Shown one piece after another: positions 48,060-56,469 of a stretch of 64,000 nt of DNA. The translations under genes and the position numbers were made by a program. Every line of letters begins with the position of its first letter. Position 1 is the stretch's first letter. This stretch comes from Steroidobacter denitrificans (lineage in GTDB: Bacteria; Pseudomonadota; Gammaproteobacteria; Steroidobacterales; Steroidobacteraceae). Below the pieces are notes generated by a model. That model had not been told where the DNA came from and ran no database searches. It saw only the letters and a list, made by a program, of their open reading frames with translations. The DNA is taken from positions 2,974,030 through 3,038,029 of the forward strand of contig NZ_CP011971.1 in NCBI RefSeq assembly GCF_001579945.1, given 5' to 3'.

Positions 48060-48090
48060 TTGACCTGTGTGCGGGACACAGGTCTAGCGT
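48060..48090 (+). promoter_or_regulatory. MerR-type promoter and operator ahead of the merR-family gene
   Basis: TTGACC (48060-48065) and TAGCGT (48085-48090) are separated by 19 bp, the overlong spacing typical of MerR-family promoters. Within the spacer lies a perfect dyad ACCTGTGT-GCGGG-ACACAGGT (48063-48083). The regulator gene starts 28 nt after the -10 hexamer, so it is autoregulated. The rest of copy B probably follows from the same promoter. Confidence 0.8.
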
Positions 48091-48117
48091 GATCACCATC
48101 TTTCCTGGAGCGCGCCA

Positions 48118-48624
48118 ATGATGGGCAAAGACGAAGCAGCGCCGCCGCTGATGACGGTACGCCAGCTGGCACAGCAGGGCGACGTCACGGTGCATGTGGT
48201 GCGCAACTATCTGCGGCGCGGCCTCCTACAGGCGGCCACGCACACCGAGGGCGGGTATCAGCTCTTCTCGGCTTCGGAGCTCCAGCGCCTGCACTTCATT
48301 CGCACGGCACAGCAGCTTGGTTTCACGCTGGCCGAAATCGAGGAAATCATCCGCCACAGCCTGCAGCGGCATAGTCCCTGCCCGCTTGTGCGGGACATCA
48401 TCCGGCGCAGGCTTGACGACACCCGCCAACAACTGGACAGGCTGCTCGCCATGCACGAGCGGATGGAGCGTGCCATCCACGCCTGGGCGAAGCTTCCGGA
48501 CTCCATTCCGACTGGCAATGACGTCTGCGCATTGATCGAAGCCGTTGCCGCGACAGAAGGCGGCAAGTTCGTCAGGTCCACCCCGCGACGCCTTCTCGGA
48601 CGCCTCACTCAGGATTTGCCATGA
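48118..48624 (+). CDS. MerR-family metal-responsive regulator
   Basis: This 168-residue protein has a MerR winged HTH at residues 13-80 (MTVRQLAQQGDVTVHVVRNY and GGYQLFSASELQRLHFI), a coiled dimerisation helix (about 95-120), and candidate metal-binding cysteines C88 (SPCPLVRDI) and C137 (NDVCALIEA). It is not CueR, MerR or CadR proper; the inducer is unknown but copper or silver is likely from context. ATG doublet at 48118/48121, second start possible. It overlaps the DUF2933 gene by 4 bp, making it the first gene of the copy B operon. Confidence 0.88.
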   Translation: MMGKDEAAPPLMTVRQLAQQGDVTVHVVRNYLRRGLLQAATHTEGGYQLFSASELQRLHFIRTAQQLGFTLAEIEEIIRHSLQRHSPCPLVRDIIRRRLDDTRQQLDRLLAMHERMERAIHAWAKLPDSIPTGNDVCALIEAVAATEGGKFVRSTPRRLLGRLTQDLP

Positions 48625-48926
48625 CTGCCCCCCGCTCTCCAACCACGTCGGGGTCCGGACGTTGGGTCTTCTGGATTTTCCTTGCGCTGGCCGTCTTCTA
48701 TCTTGGCGTCGAGCATCGCGCCCACCTTGCTGGAGCACTCCGCTGGTTGCCATTGGCCATCCTGCTGCTGTGCCCCCTCATGCATGTGTTCATGCACAAA
48801 GGACATGGCGGACATGGCGGACATGGACAAGGCGGCAATGCCGACGACTCATCCAATGGGGGCCATGGCGGCAGCAAGCGGGCGCTGACCGACGAAACGT
48901 CCGACACCTCGAACGGAGGGCAATGA
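48621..48926 (+). CDS. DUF2933 small membrane protein (copy B)
   Basis: This 101-residue protein has two hydrophobic helices (VFWIFLALAVFYLGV and LPLAILLLCPLMHVFMH) and a His/Gly-rich tail (KGHGGHGGHGQGG) that could bind metal. The paralogue is at 15819. It overlaps the MerR-family gene by 4 bp and is followed after 1 bp by the ICMT-like gene. Confidence 0.8.
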   Translation: MTAPRSPTTSGSGRWVFWIFLALAVFYLGVEHRAHLAGALRWLPLAILLLCPLMHVFMHKGHGGHGGHGQGGNADDSSNGGHGGSKRALTDETSDTSNGGQ

Positions 48927-48927
48927 C

Positions 48928-49593
48928 ATGCACGCATCTGACGCTGGCTACGGTCTTTGGCTCCTCGCCGCCATCAACGCCGCCTTCTTCATCTTCTTCG
49001 CCTGGAGCTTCTACAAGCCGTTGACGCGGTGGGACTGGCGGGGGTTCGGGATGTTCTCCGCCTTCGTCGTGGCGCTGTTCGCGGAAATGTATGGCTTCCC
49101 GCTGACACTGTACGTCCTGGGCGGCTGGCTCAGCGCCAACTATCCGCAGGTGAACTGGCTCAGCCATGACGCGGGCCATTTGCTGGAGATGTGGTTCGGC
49201 TGGCGCGCCAATCCGCATTTCGGTCCATTCCACATCGCGAGTTTCGTGTTTATCGGCGGAGGGTTCTGGTTGTTGTCGACCGCCTGGCCCGTGCTGTATC
49301 GGGCACAGCGAGAGGGTCGGCTTGCCCGTGAGGGCGTGTATGCGCGCATGCGCCACCCGCAGTACGTTGCCTTCGTGCTGGTGCTGACCGGCTTCCTGCT
49401 GCAGTGGCCCACGCTGCTCACGCTCGTCAGCTATCCGGTGCTGGTGTGGGCCTATGCCCGCCTCGCGCGTCGTGAGGAGAGGGATTGTCTGAGCCGCTTC
49501 GGCGAGGACTACGTGAGCTATATGCAGGAGGTGCCGGCCTTCATACCGCGACGCCGGCGCGGTCCTATCCGATCGGCGGGGGAAGCCCGATGA
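48928..49593 (+). CDS. Isoprenylcysteine carboxyl methyltransferase-like membrane protein (copy B)
   Basis: This 221-residue polytopic protein has about five membrane segments. Its C-terminal core has GVYARMRHPQYVAFVLVLTG and ARLARREERDCLSRFGEDYV, the SAM-binding signature of ICMT/PEMT-like enzymes. The copy A paralogue is at 16054. Methyl transfer to a lipid or a protein Cys is the family reaction; the true substrate is unknown. It lies 1 bp after DUF2933. Confidence 0.8.
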   Translation: MHASDAGYGLWLLAAINAAFFIFFAWSFYKPLTRWDWRGFGMFSAFVVALFAEMYGFPLTLYVLGGWLSANYPQVNWLSHDAGHLLEMWFGWRANPHFGPFHIASFVFIGGGFWLLSTAWPVLYRAQREGRLAREGVYARMRHPQYVAFVLVLTGFLLQWPTLLTLVSYPVLVWAYARLARREERDCLSRFGEDYVSYMQEVPAFIPRRRRGPIRSAGEAR

Positions 49594-49673
49594 AGGCCGA
49601 CCGTCGTGTTCCATCCCTTCGTGCTCTAGCAGTCTCGCTGTTTCGCCTCACATCCATGCAAGGAGTCCACACA

Positions 49674-50093
49674 ATGAACAACGTCACACATGCCGCCTGT
49701 TTTTCTGGCCCACGCACCAATCCCAATCGCTGGTTCGCCGCGCTGGCGCTGGCGGGCGCCTTCGCCTTCTCCTTCGCACTGCCGGGGGTTGCTTCCGCGG
49801 GCGAAGGCGGGTTCCGCCACAACGTGTTGATGCGCGGCCAGGTTCTGGAGACGCAGGACGACACACTGGTGGTCTGCGTCGGCAAGGCCGACGGAGCCCA
49901 GGTCGACCAGGTGCTGGATGTGATCCGGCACAAGCGCCGTAACCGCGGTCCTCGGGATATCGGGCCGCGCTTTCGCCGGGAAGCCGTCGGTCAGGTGCGC
50001 ATCACCGGGCTGTTCGACGACCACTACGCAGACGCTGAAGTGATCTCCGGAACGCCCAAGGTCAATGACATCGTCGAGCTGATTCGACCGTGA
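49674..50093 (+). CDS. Small secreted beta-rich protein of unknown function
   Basis: This 139-residue protein has a signal peptide (WFAALALAGAFAFSFALPGV, cleavage near ASA-GEGG). The mature domain has the pattern GQVLETQDDTLVVCVGKADG, QVLDVIRHKRR, VGQVRITGLFDDHYADAEVI and SGTPKVNDIVEL. This looks like the beta-barrel found at the C terminus of FlgT-like proteins, but I would not name it. The single Cys and Met-poor core give no metal site. AGGAG lies 8 nt before ATG 49674; the upstream open frame is ignored. The copy A version is frameshifted. A hairpin follows. Confidence 0.7.
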   Translation: MNNVTHAACFSGPRTNPNRWFAALALAGAFAFSFALPGVASAGEGGFRHNVLMRGQVLETQDDTLVVCVGKADGAQVDQVLDVIRHKRRNRGPRDIGPRFRREAVGQVRITGLFDDHYADAEVISGTPKVNDIVELIRP

Positions 50094-50103
50094 GCAAGCC
50101 ACG

Positions 50104-50128
50104 CGTCCGGCGCAATCTGCGCCGGACG
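50104..50128 (+). terminator. Intercistronic hairpin before the MBL gene (copy B)
   Basis: CGTCCGGCGCA, loop ATC, TGCGCCGGACG is a perfect 11-bp stem with no U-tract. It sits where copy A has a different hairpin (17383-17402), so the structure but not the sequence is conserved. Confidence 0.5.
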
Positions 50129-50174
50129 TGCGCCCGCTGTCCGCCCTCACTTCCTGCCAGAACCGGAGCTCATC

Positions 50175-51560
50175 ATGACCTCGACTTCCCGCCCGACGCT
50201 GCAGTTCCTCGGTGCCGCCGGCACCGTCACCGGATCGCGCTACCTGGTCGAGGCCAACGGTCAGCGCGTGCTCGTGGACTGCGGCCTGTTCCAGGGCTAC
50301 AAGCAATTGCGCGACCGCAACTGGGCTCCGTTTCCCGTCGAGCCGTCATCAATCGACGCGGTGGTCCTGACCCACGCCCACCTGGACCATTCTGGCTACT
50401 TGCCCGCACTGGTCAAACAAGGGTTCCGCGGCCGGATCCACTGCACCCATGGCAGCGTGGCCCTGTGCGGCCTGCTGCTTCCCGACAGCGGACACCTGCT
50501 CGAAGAGGAGGCCAAGTACGCGGCCCGCAAGGGGTACTCCAAGCACAAGGAACCACGACCGCTTTATACCGAGGATGACGCCCGCCGCAGCCTGAAGCAG
50601 CTCAAGGGGCATGACTATGGTCGCGACATCGAGGTCACATCAGGCGTCACGATCCGCTTCCATCCTGCCGGCCACATCCTGGGCGCTGCCCATGTCAGCC
50701 TGGACGTCCAGGGCCAGCGCCTGCACTTCAGTGGCGACCTGGGACGGCAGCAAGAGTCGCTGATGAATCCGCCGACGCCCCTGCCCGCCTGTGACGTACT
50801 GGTCTGCGAATCCACATATGGCAATCGGGAACACGTTCCGATCGACCAGGAGGCGGAGCTGGCCCCCATCATCCGCCGCGTCGCTGCCCGTGGGGGCGTA
50901 ATCGTCATTCCGGCCTTTGCCATCGGTCGCGCCCAGGCGCTCATGCTGCATATCGCCCGGTTGCGCGAGCGCAAGGACATCCCTCGCGTGCCGCTCTACC
51001 TCAACAGCCCGATGGCAATCAACGCGACCCGGCACTACCACGCCCACCATTCCGAGCACCACGTGTCCGAAGAGGACTGCCAGCGGATGTTCGACGTGGC
51101 CACCTTCGTCAACACTGTAGAAGAGTCGAAGGCGCTCAACCGCCAGCGCGGGCCGATGATCATCATCTCGGCCAGCGGCATGATCACCGGCGGGCGCGTG
51201 TTGCACCACATCGAGGCGTTCGGCCCCGATGACCGCAACGCGATCCTGCTCGCGGGCTACCAGGCCGGAGGAACACGCGGTGCCGCGCTGGCGGCAGGCA
51301 AGCGCACGTTGCGCATGTTCGGCCGCGAGGTCCCCATCCGCGCTGAAGTGGTGCAGCTGGAAGGCTTCTCCGGCCACGCCGACGCCGGGGAGTTGCTGGA
51401 CTGGATGCGCACCGCGCCGTCCGCGCCGCGCGTGGTGTACCTCACCCATGGCGAGCCCGATGCAGCCGACACACTGCGCGCGCGCGTGCAGCGTGAACTG
51501 GGCTGGCGTGCGCGCGTGCCGGAGCACCTGGAGCAAGTCGGATTGGAGGATGCGAGATGA
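50175..51560 (+). CDS. MBL-fold/beta-CASP hydrolase with RNA-processing domain (copy B)
   Basis: This 461-residue paralogue of 17454-18839 has the same motifs: HAHLDH at 67-72, FSGDLG, ISASGMITGGR, and FSGHADAGEL at the C terminus. Differences from copy A are scattered and mostly conservative, so both look active. Relatives process RNA; here the likely role is unknown nuclease or hydrolase activity feeding the downstream nucleotide enzymes. It overlaps the next gene by 4 bp. Confidence 0.87.
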   Translation: MTSTSRPTLQFLGAAGTVTGSRYLVEANGQRVLVDCGLFQGYKQLRDRNWAPFPVEPSSIDAVVLTHAHLDHSGYLPALVKQGFRGRIHCTHGSVALCGLLLPDSGHLLEEEAKYAARKGYSKHKEPRPLYTEDDARRSLKQLKGHDYGRDIEVTSGVTIRFHPAGHILGAAHVSLDVQGQRLHFSGDLGRQQESLMNPPTPLPACDVLVCESTYGNREHVPIDQEAELAPIIRRVAARGGVIVIPAFAIGRAQALMLHIARLRERKDIPRVPLYLNSPMAINATRHYHAHHSEHHVSEEDCQRMFDVATFVNTVEESKALNRQRGPMIIISASGMITGGRVLHHIEAFGPDDRNAILLAGYQAGGTRGAALAAGKRTLRMFGREVPIRAEVVQLEGFSGHADAGELLDWMRTAPSAPRVVYLTHGEPDAADTLRARVQRELGWRARVPEHLEQVGLEDAR

Positions 51561-53074
51561 CCACGCAGGCCCCGGGCCACACCCGCCTGCGCGTCACCCG
51601 TGCCGGCATCGACACCTACCAGCAGCCGGTGGTCTATATGCACCGTGACTGCGAAGTCTGCCGCTCGGAAGGCTTTGCCGCGATGACGCGCGTGAGGCTG
51701 GACGTCGGCGCGCGCACGCTGGTGGCGACGCTGAACGTGGTCGTCGACGATCGGCTCGGCCTCGACGAGGTGGCGCTGTCGGAGGCCGCGTGGACGCTCC
51801 TCGATCCCATGCGCGATGCCCTCGCCCGGGTGCGGCATGCGGAACCCGCGTCGTCGGCAGGCGCGCTCCGCGCCAAGGTGTTCGGGGCACGGCTGGACGA
51901 CGCGCAGTACCTCGCCCTGGTGCAGGACGTGATGGAAAGCAGGCTGTCGGACCTGGAGCTTGCCGCTTTCGTCACGGCCAGCGCGGGCGACCGCCTCGAC
52001 AACGCCGAGACGACCTCGCTGACACGGGCCATGATCGCCGTTGGCCAGCGCCTGGATTGGGGCGATGGGCCGGTGCTGGACAAGCATTGCGTCGGCGGCC
52101 TGCCCGGCAATCGCACCACGCCGATCGTGGTGGCCATCGTGGCTGCGCTGGGCTACCGCATCCCGAAGACGTCCTCGCGCGCGATCACGTCGCCCGCGGG
52201 CACCGCCGACACCATGGAGGTCATGGCGCCGGTGGCGCTCGATCTGGCGGCGATGCGCCGGGTGGTGGAGCGCGAGGGCGGCTGCATCGTCTGGGGTGGC
52301 AACGTGCGCCTGAGCCCGGCCGACGACATCCTGATCCGGGTCCAACGGCCACTCGACTTCGACAGCGACGGCCAACTGGTTGCCAGCGTGCTGTCAAAAA
52401 AGATCGCCGCGGGTTCAACCCACGTCCTGATCGACATGCCAGTGGGTCCGACCGCCAAGGTGCGTGGCGAGGCCGCGGCCCACAGCTTGGGCACGCGGCT
52501 TGGACACACCGGCGCTGCGCTTGGACTGCACTTGGGGATCCATCGCACTGACGGCACCCAGCCGGTGGGTCGGGGAATCGGCCCGGCGCTCGAGGCGCAC
52601 GACGTGCTCAAGGTGCTGCGCAACGCGGCCGATGCACCCGCCGACCTTCGCGAACGCGCACTTGCGCTGTCCGCGGCGCTGCTGGACATGGCAGCGGGCA
52701 GCAACGCCGGCACCGGACTGGAGCGCGCGCGCGGCGTGCTGGATTCCGGGGCGGCGCTGGCCAAGTTCCTGGCGATCTGCGAGGCCCAGGGAGGCTTCCG
52801 CGAACCGCGGCGGGCAGCATTCACCGCCGACGTCCCGGCAACCGCATCGGGTCGGATCGCGGTGATCGACAACCGCAGGCTGGCCAAACTGGCCAAGCTG
52901 GCCGGCGCACCGACATCCCCCACCGCCGGCCTCGAAACCGGTCTGCGGATCGGCGATACGGTCGAGCGGGGACAACCTCTGCTCACCCTGCATGCGGAGT
53001 CGCCGGGAGAACTGGCCTACGCCCTGGAGCACGCCGTGACGCTGCAACCTTTTGTGCTTGGAGAGGTTCCATGA
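51557..53074 (+). CDS. AMP/thymidine phosphorylase family protein (copy B)
   Basis: This 505-residue paralogue of 18836-20353 retains the N-terminal extra domain, the KHCVGGLPGNRTTPIVVAI phosphate-binding region and the family signature SRAITSPAGTADTMEVM. It probably catalyses phosphorolysis of an NMP or pyrimidine nucleoside. It is joined to both neighbours by ATGA overlaps, so stoichiometric translation with the PRPP synthase is expected. Confidence 0.87.
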   Translation: MTTQAPGHTRLRVTRAGIDTYQQPVVYMHRDCEVCRSEGFAAMTRVRLDVGARTLVATLNVVVDDRLGLDEVALSEAAWTLLDPMRDALARVRHAEPASSAGALRAKVFGARLDDAQYLALVQDVMESRLSDLELAAFVTASAGDRLDNAETTSLTRAMIAVGQRLDWGDGPVLDKHCVGGLPGNRTTPIVVAIVAALGYRIPKTSSRAITSPAGTADTMEVMAPVALDLAAMRRVVEREGGCIVWGGNVRLSPADDILIRVQRPLDFDSDGQLVASVLSKKIAAGSTHVLIDMPVGPTAKVRGEAAAHSLGTRLGHTGAALGLHLGIHRTDGTQPVGRGIGPALEAHDVLKVLRNAADAPADLRERALALSAALLDMAAGSNAGTGLERARGVLDSGAALAKFLAICEAQGGFREPRRAAFTADVPATASGRIAVIDNRRLAKLAKLAGAPTSPTAGLETGLRIGDTVERGQPLLTLHAESPGELAYALEHAVTLQPFVLGEVP

Positions 53075-53985
53075 CCCGTGTGCTGATGCCATTCCCGGCC
53101 GATGCAGTGTTGGCCGGCAACATCAACCAGCCCCTGCAGGCGCGCATTGCACCCGTGGCTTGGCGGCACTTCCCAGATGGCGAGTCGCTGGTCACCCTGG
53201 ACGACGCACTGGCCGGAGCCGATGTGGCGCTCCTGGCCAGCCTGCGCAACGCCGATGCCACGGCCCTCCCGTTGCGCTTCGCCGCCCGGGCCGCGCGCGA
53301 GTTCGGGGCTCGTTCGGTCGGCCTCATCGCACCCTACCTGGGGTATATGCGCCAGGACACCCGCTTCCATCGCGGCGAGGCGGTCAGTACACCGCTGTTT
53401 GCGCAATTCCTCGAAGAGGCTTTCGACTGGCTGGTGACCGTGGACCCGCACCTGCACCGCGTCGAGCGCCTGCAGTCGCTCTACCGCATTCCGACGGTCC
53501 ACGTATCGGCGACGCCGGCCGTGGCCCGCTGGATCGCTGAGACCGTCCCCGACGCTGTGCTGATCGGCCCTGACAGCGAGAGCGAGCAGTGGGTAGCGGA
53601 CATCGCCGCCCTGTCCGGCATGCCCTACCAGGTGCTGGCCAAGGAGCGGCACGGCGACTACGACGTGCGCGTCAGCCTGCCCGACCCGGCAGCCGTGGCT
53701 GGTCGGACTCCGGTGCTGATCGACGACATCGTGTCGTCCGGCCACACGATCCTGGAGACCCTCGCACACCTGCGCCGGTTGTCGTTGCCGTCGCCGTTGC
53801 TGGTCGCCATCCATCCGGTGTTCGCAGGCGACGCCTATGCCCGCCTGCAGGAGGCGGGCCTGGCCCGCATCGTAAGCACTGACACCATTTCCCACCCCTC
53901 CAACGCCATCGCGCTGGGTGCGGACCTCGCCGCCGCGGCATCGACCCTGATGACCGCTTCGACCGATTCCCCGGAGGACCCATGA
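53071..53985 (+). CDS. prs: Ribose-phosphate pyrophosphokinase (copy B)
   Basis: This 304-residue paralogue of 20350-21264 has the PRPP loop VLIDDIVSSGHTILET and catalytic-loop lysine/arginine in LAKERHGDYDVRVSLPD. The atypical PRPP loop suggests a specialised rather than housekeeping enzyme. It overlaps the phosphorylase and phosphoketolase genes by 4 bp each. Confidence 0.85.
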   Translation: MTRVLMPFPADAVLAGNINQPLQARIAPVAWRHFPDGESLVTLDDALAGADVALLASLRNADATALPLRFAARAAREFGARSVGLIAPYLGYMRQDTRFHRGEAVSTPLFAQFLEEAFDWLVTVDPHLHRVERLQSLYRIPTVHVSATPAVARWIAETVPDAVLIGPDSESEQWVADIAALSGMPYQVLAKERHGDYDVRVSLPDPAAVAGRTPVLIDDIVSSGHTILETLAHLRRLSLPSPLLVAIHPVFAGDAYARLQEAGLARIVSTDTISHPSNAIALGADLAAAASTLMTASTDSPEDP

Positions 53986-56444
53986 ACCTGCATCTCAACT
54001 GCTGCACCGCCGACCAGCTGTCGGCCGCCGAGCGCCAGCGGATCCTTGAACTCGCCGACGCCCACCGGCAGGCCGATCCCGCGTTCGCCCACTGGGCGGC
54101 CGGCTATGGGGTGATCCGACATGACCCGCTTACCCAGCTCCGGGTCCGCCAGATGGTGCACGAGCTGGTCGCCCTGGGCCGCACGCCGGATGCCGGCACC
54201 GCATGGCAGCGGCTCGCCGCGGCCGACCGCGTCACCAGCGCCGGCATGTGGCTGGTGGCGCACATGACCTACAGCCAGCGCGTTCGTACCGACGGCGCGG
54301 CCCTGGAGGTCGATGATTTCAAGACCACGCCTGAAGGCCACACCGGCGGGTCCCTCAACATGGTGCCCGCCTACGCCGGCTACCTGCTGATGGATTCCCT
54401 GGATGGCGTCACCCGCGCGTGGATGATGGGCCAGGGGCACTGCGTGGCCGCCATCGACGCGCTGAACGTGCTGGTTGGCAACATGACCGACCGGCACGCC
54501 GAACGTTACGACCGCACCGGCGAAGGGCTGAGCCGGTTCGTAAGCGACTTCTATGCCTACACCCTCAATCCGGACGGAACGCCGGCGTCGCCCCTCGGCT
54601 CCCACGTCAATGCGCACACCGCCGGGGGCGTGATGGAAGGCGGCTATCTCGGCTTTGCCGAGCTGCAGTACGTGCATGCGCCGCTCAAGGATGAACGCCT
54701 GGTCGCCTTCCTCAGCGACGGTGCGTTCGAGGAACAGCGTGGCAGCGACTGGGCGCCACGCTGGTGGCGCGCCGAGGACAGCGGACTGGTCAGCCCGATC
54801 ATCATCCTCAACGGGCGCCGCATCGAACAGCGCAGCCAGATCACCCAGCAGGGCGGCGAGCGGTGGCTGGACCGGCACCTGCGATTGAACGGCTTTGATC
54901 CGATCGCGCTGGACGGGCGCGATCCGGCCAGCATCGCGTGGGGCATCCACGTGATGGAGTCGCGCCTGCAAGCGGGCGCCGCTGTTCCCGCCGACGTGCG
55001 GCTGCCCTATGGCATCGCCGAAACCGTCAAGGGCTTCGGCTTCCCCGGCGCCGGGACCAACGCCTCGCACAACTTGCCGCTGCCGGGGAATCCGGCGAAG
55101 GATGCCGCGGCGCGCACGCTCTTCAATGAAGGCGCAGCGGCGCTGTTCGTGGCCGCGTCGGAGCTCGAGCAGGCCGTTGCCGCACTCAACAGCCACGATC
55201 TCCAGCAGCGGGTGCGCGAGCGCGACCATGCGCTGGCCGATCGCCAGGTGGAACCGCCCCGCGTCCCGGCGATCGCCGACCGCGGCGCAGGCGGCGAGAG
55301 CTCGCCGATGACCGCGCTCGACGAGCAGTTTGTCGCCATCGCCGAAGCGAACCCCGGGCTGCGCGTGCGCGTGGGAAATCCGGACGAGTTGCGCAGCAAC
55401 AGGCTCGACCGCACCCTGGACGCGATGAAGCACCGGGTGCACGAGCCCGAACCCGGTGTCGCCGAATCGACCACCGGCGCGGTCATCACCGCACTCAACG
55501 AGGAAGCCGTGGTCTGCGCGGCGCTCGGCAACAAGGGCGGGCTGAACCTGGTGGTCACTTACGAAGCGTTCGCACCGAAGATGCTGGGCGCCGTGCGCCA
55601 GGAGCTGATCTTCGCCCGCCACCAGGTCCACGCGGGACGCCCGCCCGGCTGGCTGGGCGTGCCTCTCGTGCTGACCTCGCACACGTGGGAGAACGCGAAG
55701 AACGAGCAGTCCCATCAGGATCCGACCATGGCCGAGGCGCTCCTGGGCGAAATGGCCGACATATCGCGCGTGGTGTTTCCCCCGGACGCCAACGGCGCCG
55801 CCGCGGCCCTCGCCCACGCCTACGCGCAACGCGGCACGGTCACCACCCTGGTCGTCCCCAAGCGGCCGGTGCCCCATGAGTTGACGCCACAGCAGGCCAA
55901 GGCGCTGGCCGAGATCGGAGCGACGTGCCTGGCCGGCGATCCGGCGACGGCGGCGATCCTGCTCGTCGCCACCGGCGCGTACCAGCTGCAGGAAGTGCGC
56001 CGCGCGCAGGCGCGTCTGGTCGAACGCGGTGTGTCGGCCGCGATCGTCTATCTCGCCGAGCCCGGCCGGTTCCGCGCGCCGCGCGATCCGGAGGAGGCAC
56101 GGTACGTGCACTCCGACACCGCGGTCCAGGCGCTGTTCCCGGTGAGCAGGCCGCGCGTATTCGTCACCCACACCCGTCCGGAGCCCTTCCTCGGCGCGCT
56201 CCGCCGGCTCGACACCGGCCCGGCCACCACCGCGGCGCTGGGCTTCGTCAACCGCGGCGGCACGCTGGACGTGCCGGGCCTGCTGTTCGCCAACCGCAGC
56301 ACCTGGGCACACGTGGTCGACGCGGCTGCGCACGTCCTCGGCCAGTCCCGTGGCAGCCTGCTGTCCGAAGCGGAGCTGGCGGCAGTGGATGGCCGCGGCG
56401 ATCCGGCCACGATCCTGCGCCCTGCCACGGGGCCAGCGTCGTGA
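53982..56444 (+). CDS. xfp: Phosphoketolase family protein (copy B)
   Basis: This 820-residue ThDP enzyme is nearly the same as 21261-23726 but one residue shorter, with VPADVRLPYG where copy A has VPDTDVRLPYG. It keeps MMGQGHCVAAIDALN, AGGVMEGGYLGFAEL, LSDGAFEEQRGSDWAPR and GESSPMTALDEQFVAI. It should yield acetyl phosphate from a sugar phosphate, which the acetate kinase at 60221 can use to make ATP. The aarF-like gene begins 25 bp downstream. Confidence 0.85.
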   Translation: MNLHLNCCTADQLSAAERQRILELADAHRQADPAFAHWAAGYGVIRHDPLTQLRVRQMVHELVALGRTPDAGTAWQRLAAADRVTSAGMWLVAHMTYSQRVRTDGAALEVDDFKTTPEGHTGGSLNMVPAYAGYLLMDSLDGVTRAWMMGQGHCVAAIDALNVLVGNMTDRHAERYDRTGEGLSRFVSDFYAYTLNPDGTPASPLGSHVNAHTAGGVMEGGYLGFAELQYVHAPLKDERLVAFLSDGAFEEQRGSDWAPRWWRAEDSGLVSPIIILNGRRIEQRSQITQQGGERWLDRHLRLNGFDPIALDGRDPASIAWGIHVMESRLQAGAAVPADVRLPYGIAETVKGFGFPGAGTNASHNLPLPGNPAKDAAARTLFNEGAAALFVAASELEQAVAALNSHDLQQRVRERDHALADRQVEPPRVPAIADRGAGGESSPMTALDEQFVAIAEANPGLRVRVGNPDELRSNRLDRTLDAMKHRVHEPEPGVAESTTGAVITALNEEAVVCAALGNKGGLNLVVTYEAFAPKMLGAVRQELIFARHQVHAGRPPGWLGVPLVLTSHTWENAKNEQSHQDPTMAEALLGEMADISRVVFPPDANGAAAALAHAYAQRGTVTTLVVPKRPVPHELTPQQAKALAEIGATCLAGDPATAAILLVATGAYQLQEVRRAQARLVERGVSAAIVYLAEPGRFRAPRDPEEARYVHSDTAVQALFPVSRPRVFVTHTRPEPFLGALRRLDTGPATTAALGFVNRGGTLDVPGLLFANRSTWAHVVDAAAHVLGQSRGSLLSEAELAAVDGRGDPATILRPATGPAS

Positions 56445-56469
56445 GTCGCCCGGCCAGGACCTCGCGCTG

